Program-made: the position numbers and the translations under genes
In this document: positions 57,572 to 64,000 of the stretch, in pieces
Layout: each line of letters opens with the position of its first letter
Position numbering within the stretch: the stretch's first letter is position 1
Notes under the pieces: generated by a model
The model's input: only the letters and a program-made list of their open reading frames with translations
The model's database searches: none
What the model was told of the DNA's origin: nothing
Source of the DNA: Rutidosis leptorrhynchoides
Lineage: Eukaryota > Streptophyta > Magnoliopsida > Asterales > Asteraceae
Reading direction: 5' to 3'
Assembly (NCBI RefSeq): GCF_046630445.1
Contig: NC_092335.1
Coordinates: 2,540,001-2,604,000 of the forward strand
DNA: 64,000 nucleotides

Positions 57572-60500
57572 TTAGTTAGCTGTGGTATCGAAATTGTGAT
57601 TAACTTCATTGTCGACTTCCATTGGACTATCTATGTAATGTTTAACTCTGTGACCATTAACTTTAAATTCAATCCCATTTGAATTTATTAATTCTATCGT
57701 TCCGTATGGGAAAACTCTTTTGACTATGAATGGTCCAGGCCATCTTGATTTCAATTTTCCAGGAAATAGCTTGAATCGTGAATTGAAAAGAAGAACTCTG
57801 TCTCCTTCTTTAAATTCTTTTAAACTTCTGATTCTTTTATCATGTCATTTCTTCGTTCTTTCTTTATAGATTAACGAATTTTCGTATGCTTCATGTCTTA
57901 ATTCTTCTAATTTGTTTAGTTGACTTAATCGTAGACGTCCAGCTTCATGTATATCAAGATTACATGTCTTCAAAGCCCAAAATACTTTGTGTTCAATTTC
58001 TACTAAAAGATGACATGCTTTTCCATAAACAAGTCTAAAAGGTGTGGTTCCAATTGTAGTTTTGTAGGCTGTTCTAAAAGCCCAGAGTGCATCCTCCAAT
58101 TTAATGGACCATTCCTTCGGATTTGATCCTACGGTTTTCTCTAGAATACGTTTTAAAGCTCGGTTGGTATTTTCAACTTGTCCACTTGTTTGTGGATGAT
58201 ATGCGGTGGAGATTTTATGAGTTACTCCATATCTTTTAAGAACTTTCTCAAGTTGATTATTACAGAAATGAGTACCCCGATCACTTATTAAAGCTTTCGG
58301 TGTTCCAAACCTTGCAAAAAGACGTTTTAAAAAGTTGACTACAACTCGTGCATCGTTAGTTGGGAGAGCTTGTGCTTCCGCCCATTTAGATACATAATCA
58401 ATGGCAACGAGAATGTAGAGATTATTATGAGATTTTGGAAATGGACCCATAAAGTCAATACCCCAAATGTCAAATACTTCACATACTTGGATGACATTTT
58501 GTGGCATTTCATCACGTTGACTTATTTTTCTGGTCCTTTGACAAGCATCACAGGATTTGCAAAGAAGGTGTGCGTCTTTGTAAATTGTAGGCCAATAGAA
58601 TCCAGCTTCATAAACTTTTCTTGCTGTTAGTTGAGGCCCATAATGCCCTCCTGTTGGTCCTGTGTGACAATGGTTTAAAATTTTACTAGCTTCATTTCCA
58701 AATACACATCGGCGTATTATTCCATCTGGACAACTTTTAAACAGATGTGGATCTTCCCAAAAATAGTGTTTTATATCACTAAAGAATTTCTTTCGTTTTT
58801 GGTACGATAATCCTTTTTCAAGGAATCCACAAACTAAGTAGTTTGCATAGTCTACAAACCATGGAATTTCATTATAATCTATCTTCAATAGATATTCATC
58901 AGGAAAGTTGTCTTGTATGACCGATTCATATAGAACTTCTAATTCGGGATTTTCAAGACGAAAAAGATGATCAGCGGCGAGATTTTCTGCTCCTATTTTA
59001 TCTCGGATTTCAATATCGAACTCTTGTAAGAGTAAGATCCAACGGATTAATCTTGGTTTGGCATCTTGTTTCGAAAATAGGTATCTAAGAGCAGAATGGT
59101 CGGTATAGACCACCGTTTTTGCTAGAACGAGATATGAACGAAATTTGTCAAAAGCAAAGACAATAGCAAGGAGTTCTTCTTCAGTAGTTGTATAGTTCGT
59201 TTGTGCTCCTTGTAACGTCTTACTAGCATAATATATAGGTTGAAATCGTTTTTCAATCCTTTGTCCTAAAACGGCTCCCATTGCAAAATCACTTGCATCG
59301 CACATTAGTTCAAATGGTAGATTCCAATTTGATGTTGTCATGATCGGCGCATTAGTGAGTTTCTCTTTAAGAATATTAAAAGATTTGATACATTCATCTG
59401 AAAAGATGAATGGAGCATCCTTTTCTAGGAGTTTATTCATAGGAGTGGCAATTTTAGAAAAATCTTTTATGAAACGTCGGTAAAAACCGGCATGCCCTAG
59501 AAAACTCCTAACTCCTCTAACATTGGTGGGATGTGGAAGTTTAGCAATTACATCTACTTTAGCTCTATCCACTTCAATTCCTTCTTTTGAAATTTTATGT
59601 CCAAGAACGATGCCTTCTTTAACCATGAAATGGCATTTCTCCCAATTAAGTACTAGATTTGATTGTTCGTATCTAATAAGTATTCGTTCCAGATTAACTA
59701 GACATGATTCAAATGTATCACCGAAGACTGAAAAGTCATCCATGAAAACTTCCATGCATTCTTCTATCATGTCATGAAAAATCGCCATCATGCACCTTTG
59801 AAAGGTTGCAGGGGCGTTGCAAAGTCCAAATGGCATGCGTTTGTAAGCAAAAGTACCATAAGGGCACGTGAATGTGGTTTTCTCTTGATCTTCGGGTGCT
59901 ATTGGAATTTGAAAGTATCCGGAAAATTCATCTAGAAAACAATAGTAACTATTTCCGGCTAATCTTTCTAACATTTGATCAACGAAAGGTAAGGGAAAGT
60001 GATCTTTTCTGGTGGCGTCATTTAATTTTCTATAATCAATACACACACGCCATCCTGTTATAGTCCTAGTAGGAATAAGCTCATTTTTCTCATTTGTAAT
60101 GACAGTCATGCCACCCTTCTTAGGCACGCATTGAACTGGGCTTACCCATGGACTATTAGAAATTGGATATATTAAACCTGCATCTAGTAGTTTAATAATT
60201 TCTTTCTTAACTACATCTTGCATATTCGGATTTAGTCTTCGTTGGCGTTGAACATACGTTTTATGACCTTCTTCCATAAGGATTTTATGTGTGCAATACG
60301 AAGGACTTATTCCTTTAATATCATGAATCTTCCATGCAATGGCTGGTTTATGAGCTTTCAACACAGAAATGAGTTGTGATTTCTCATTTTCAGTAAGAGA
60401 AGACGATATTATTACAGGTAATTCAGATTCACCATGTAAATAAGCGTATTCCAAATGGTTTGGAAGTGGCTTTAGCTCTAATTTCGGAGGTTCTTCTATC

Positions 60501-62857
60501 GATGATTTATATCGATATCTGTCTTCTTCTTTTAGCATTTGAATTTCTTCTGTTGTTGGTTCATATTCATTAGCTATAAGTGTAGCTAACATTTCAGCTT
60601 CATCAATTTGTTCTGTTCCTTCTCCTAAAGAACATTCTCCTGTTCCTTGTAATTCTGGAAATTCTTCTAATAATTCTGCATGTGAATCTATAGTTTGAAT
60701 ATAATAACATGTATCATCTACAGATTGCAGTTGTTGCATTGCTCTATCAACTGAAAAGGTAACACTCTCGTCCTCTATACTTAGGGTCAATTTCTTACCG
60801 AACACGTCTATCATTGCTTTAGCCGTGTTTAAGAATGGTCTACCTAATATGAGAGGAACTTGAGAATCTTCTTCCATGTCCAGAACAACAAAATCTACTG
60901 GAAATACTAAAGTACCAACTTTAACTAGCATGTTCTCCATTATCCCTCTAGGATATTTTATTGATCGATTCGCTAGTTGTATACTTATTCTGGTTGGTTT
61001 CAATTCTCCAAGGTCTAGTTTAGCGTATAGTGAATACGGCATTAAATTTATACTAGCACCTAAGTCTGCCAATGCTTCTATTGAACTAAGACTACCCAGA
61101 AAATATGGAATTGTGAAACTTCCTGGATCAGATAGTTTTTCTGGTATCTTATTCAACAGCACTGCTGAACAATTAGCATTCATAGTAACAGCCGAGAGTT
61201 CTTCCATTTTCTTTCTATTTGTGATTAGATCTTTCAAGAATTTAGCATATCTAGGCATTCCTGAAATCACATCAATGAAAGGAAGATTTACATTTATCTG
61301 TTTAAACATATCCAAGAATTTGGATTGCTCGGCTTCAAGTTTCTCTTTCTTCATTTTACTCGGGTAAGGAAGTGGTGGTTGGTATGGTTTAACATAAGGT
61401 TTATCCTTAACTGTGTTATCTTCATTAACCTTTTCAACTACCGGTTCTTTTTCCTTATCTTGTTCAGGTTGTGGTTCTTGTGGAGTAGGAATAGCTTCAT
61501 CAGAAGTTACAGGTATTTCAGGTGGTTTAAGTGTTGTACCACTTCTTGTGGTAATGGCTTTAGCTGTTTCATTCTGAGGGTTAGCATTTGTATCACTAGG
61601 TAAACTTCCCGGTTTTCTTTCACCTATTAACCTTGCTAGGTTACTTACTTCTTGTTCCAAGTTTTGAATAGAAGCTTGTTGATTTCTAAATGCTTGAGCA
61701 TCTTGTTCATTAGTTTGTTTCTGAGATGTGAAAAACTGCGTTTGAGTTTCAACTAGCCTCGTCATCATATCTTCTAAATTCGGCTTTTTATCATCGGTTT
61801 GTTGTGGTGGTTTGTTTTGAAAATTAGGTCTTTGCTGGTTGTAAGTATTGTTGGATACTTGTTGATTGCTAGGACCTTGTTGGTTGTTGTATGGAATATT
61901 TCGGTTATAGTTATGGTTTTGATTATAAATCAGTCTTGGCGGTTGATAATTATTCTGATAATTATTTCCAGGTCTTTGATTTAGATATGAAACATTCTCT
62001 CTTTGTTCCATTGTTAGTTCAATACTGAGACAATCTTTTGTCAAATGTGGTCCTCCACACTGCTCACAACTAATTCATATTGAGTGTATATCTTTAGTCA
62101 TCTTTTCCATTCGTCTCTCAACAGCATCTATCTTTGCAGAAATGGAATCTAAGTCATGGCTAGAATCGGCTCTAGCTGCTTTAGATGATCTAACGATATC
62201 TTTTTCTTGGTGCCACTCATGTGAGTGGGAAGCAGTGTTATCAATAATTTTATAAGCATCAGTTTCGGTTTTCTTCATAATGGAACCACCAGCTGCTATA
62301 TCTATGTCTTTCCTTGTAGTGATGTCGCATCCTTGGTAGAATATTTGTACTATTTGGCAGGTATCTAAACCATGTTGCGGACATCCTCTCAATAACTTTC
62401 CAAATCTTGTCCACGCCTCATATAGAGTTTCATTCGGTTTCTGTGTAAACGTAACAATTTCTCCTTGAAGTCTTACGGCTTTAGATGCAGGAAAGAATTG
62501 TTTAAGAAATTTTTCAACTAAAACATCCCATGTATCAATCGCCCCTTCAGGTAACGATTCCAACCAATCTTTGGCTTCTCCCTTTAAAGTCCAGGGAAAT
62601 AACATGAGATATATCTGTTCATCCTCAACTTCTCTTATTTTAAATAGAGTGCAGATCCTATTAAAGGTACGAAGATTTTTATTTGGATCTTCCTTCGGCG
62701 CACTACTAAATTGGCATTGATTAGTCACCATGTGTAGAATTTGTCCATTGATTTCATAATCTGGCGCATTAATGTCAGGATGAGTAATTGCGTGACCTTG
62801 GCCAGTGCGTTTAGCTCTCATTCGGTCTTCCATACTTAAAGGTTCTAGATTCTCCAT
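57572..62857 (-). pseudogene. gag-pol: Athila element B Gag-Pol, one frame with two in-frame stops
   Basis: ATG at 62855-62857. One frame runs to 57572, broken by TGA at 62075-62077 and TGA at 57845-57847. Gag (62078-62857) has LFPWTLKGEAKDWLESL and FPASKAVRLQGEI. The CCHC knuckle [13 protein letters not shown] (62030-62068) lies just past the first stop. Then come a protease with [17 protein letters not shown] (near 61050), RT with the FMDDFSVFG catalytic motif (near 59740), RNase H with [14 protein letters not shown], the integrase zinc finger and core ([35 protein letters not shown]). The integrase tail (57572-57844) follows the second stop. In [10 protein letters not shown] has Glu where Athila RT usually has Gly. 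No frameshift was found, so decay is by point changes. Confidence 0.9.
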
Positions 62858-63174
62858 ATTGAATTTGTTGAATCGGAATCACTAGAGGATTCTGATTTAA
62901 TGGTTCGTTCCTCAACAATCTCTGTTTGAATGATTGGTGGTTCCGGAGGAAAATTTAATGGTTCAGGATCTATGAATTGTCCCTGAATATTCTCCGGATT
63001 CTCAATTGTGAGGTCGGGTTCAAAAAATGGATTATCGAAAATTTGAACTGGAGTACTTGGTCGACTGGATGACGATTCTAAAGAAAAATCAACGGCGGTA
63101 ATATTTGCTAAATGTCTTGATCTAGTTACAGGTGGTGAACGTACAAAAGGTGGTGAACGTCTTGCTCGGTGCAT
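62845..63174 (-). CDS. Leader ORF overlapping the Athila B gag start (109 aa)
   Basis: Minus strand, ATG at 63172-63174. It ends 13 bp inside gag in another frame (stop at 62845). The N terminus is basic (MHRARRSPPFVRSPPVTRSR), the rest Pro/Glu/Ser-rich. It could be a separate leader protein, or the original gag N terminus now shifted out of frame. The codon-like content and full openness favour real coding, but I know no family for it. Confidence 0.45.
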   Translation of the reverse strand: MHRARRSPPFVRSPPVTRSRHLANITAVDFSLESSSSRPSTPVQIFDNPFFEPDLTIENPENIQGQFIDPEPLNFPPEPPIIQTEIVEERTIKSESSSDSDSTNSIWRI

Positions 63175-64000
63175 TCACTGAATATCCTATTAGTTTTTAA
63201 AAGGAAAAAAAAATTATATAAGTTATCCAATTAATAGACTTTTCTGATTTTGCCCACGTTTCGAATAGCCAAAAGATGCAGCAGAGGGGCAGGATTCATT
63301 TGGTCTCAATATAATTGAGGACTGTTTGGCTCCAATAACCCGGTCTACGTACAAATCCAACTATTACTACGAACCAGAAAATTTTGATGTCTATCAATTT
63401 AACCACTTAAAATAAATTTTCGTAATTTTAAGAAATTTAGATAAGAAGTAGAATAAAAAATCTATGTCCTAAAAACTAGAATAGCGAGAAATAAGAAAGA
63501 AAAAGAGCGTGTCGGAAAAAGATCGAAAAATAAAAATAAGAAAGAAAAAGAGTGACTTATAGAACTTAAAAACACTAGACTAACCCAACCTTATTACTAT
63601 CACTAACTTAAAATTATAATCGCAAATTGATATTACTAATTGGAATTATAATTGATACATAGGTAAAAGGCATCTAAAAATATTAAAGCTTACAAGTAAA
63701 ACTATATCCCAAATGGAAATAACTTAAAAAGAAACTAAAACTTAAAAAGGCGTCGCAAAATTCTAAAGTGCCTAAATCTTAGTCTAAAGAAAAGGTACTT
63801 AAGGGATTTTACGGCAAAGCCTAGAAATCTAGAAGTAAAAAATAACTATGGCAAAAACTATATCTTAAAACTAAATACGAGCGAAAAATACAAATATTAC
63901 GCTAAAACAATTAAAAAGGGACAAAATATAAAAATATACAAAAAGTTGTAAAAATTACAATTTTTATAAAAATATTATTTTTATATTATTTATTTTATTA
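63175..64000 (-). other. 5' untranslated region of Athila element B
   Basis: A-rich on the plus strand, no ORF. The primer-binding site and 5' LTR expected to the right are not reached; no match to a tRNA 3' end is visible here. Confidence 0.5.

Larger units (their letters stand above)
49700..64000 (-). mobile_element. Athila-type gypsy element B (5' end beyond the window)
   Basis: Minus-strand order from the right: leader ORF, gag, pol, extra zinc-motif ORF, repeat-rich spacer, Athila ORF, non-coding tract, purine tract, 3' LTR. It is inserted in the RNase H codons of element A. The 5' LTR and primer-binding site are not in the window. Every long ORF carries at least one stop or frameshift except the zinc-motif ORF and leader ORF, so it is probably not autonomous now. 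Confidence 0.88.

Noticed and set aside
1-64000. CRISPR array, bacterial operons, tRNA or rRNA genes
   Set aside because: No regular direct-repeat/spacer array, no operon spacing and no tRNA cloverleaf or rRNA segment could be recognised; the tRNA-like 12-mers are retroelement primer sites.

Overview
This is a repeat-dominated plant nuclear window, most likely from a daisy-family (Asteraceae) genome. That assignment rests on the style of the retroelements (SIRE-type copia, Tekay chromovirus with 3.4 kb LTRs, Athila gypsy), an intron-bearing plant dioxygenase gene, and SINE tails ending in TTG repeats. It is an impression from sequence style, not a database match. Nothing bacterial, organellar or CRISPR-like was seen. 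Only one ordinary host gene looks intact: a two-exon 2-oxoglutarate/Fe(II) dioxygenase of the gibberellin-20-oxidase-like type at 17470-18752 (+).

Layout from the left. 1-1146 is probably the decayed end of an LTR; it runs into an 11-unit, 13-bp GC-rich minisatellite (1148-1292) and a decayed LINE on the minus strand (about 1310-3340). A SINE with an 18-bp target duplication lies at 4045-4379. A full-length copia element (5118-14779, +) has two 473-bp LTRs that read as identical and a GTCCC target duplication; it carries gag, pol and a large third ORF. A CACTA-like miniature element (15092-15652) has a second SINE nested in it. The dioxygenase gene follows. Next come two non-autonomous minus-strand LTR elements: one with only gag and a protease remnant (19320-22609) and one with no coding capacity (25142-28944). 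Decayed exon-like pieces lie between them.

From about 30050 to the right end the window is one nest of minus-strand gypsy elements. An old Athila-type element (A) supplies the 3' LTR, the 3' internal region and a split pol. A young Tekay-type chromovirus (34927-48371, TSD CTTTG) sits inside the integrase codons of A. A second Athila-type element (B, about 49700 to beyond 64000) sits in the RNase H codons of A.

The most unusual object is the Tekay element. Between its primer-binding site and gag it carries an acidic-repeat ORF and an F-box-like ORF, both in the same orientation as gag-pol. A 15-bp copy of the sequence at its 3' polypurine tract separates this cargo from gag. A second theme is that several unrelated LTRs here carry clusters of short perfect palindromes with a single-base centre in their U3 regions. 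A third is the gag/pol junction of the young copia element, where two in-frame stops sit inside what could be an 81-nt in-frame intron.
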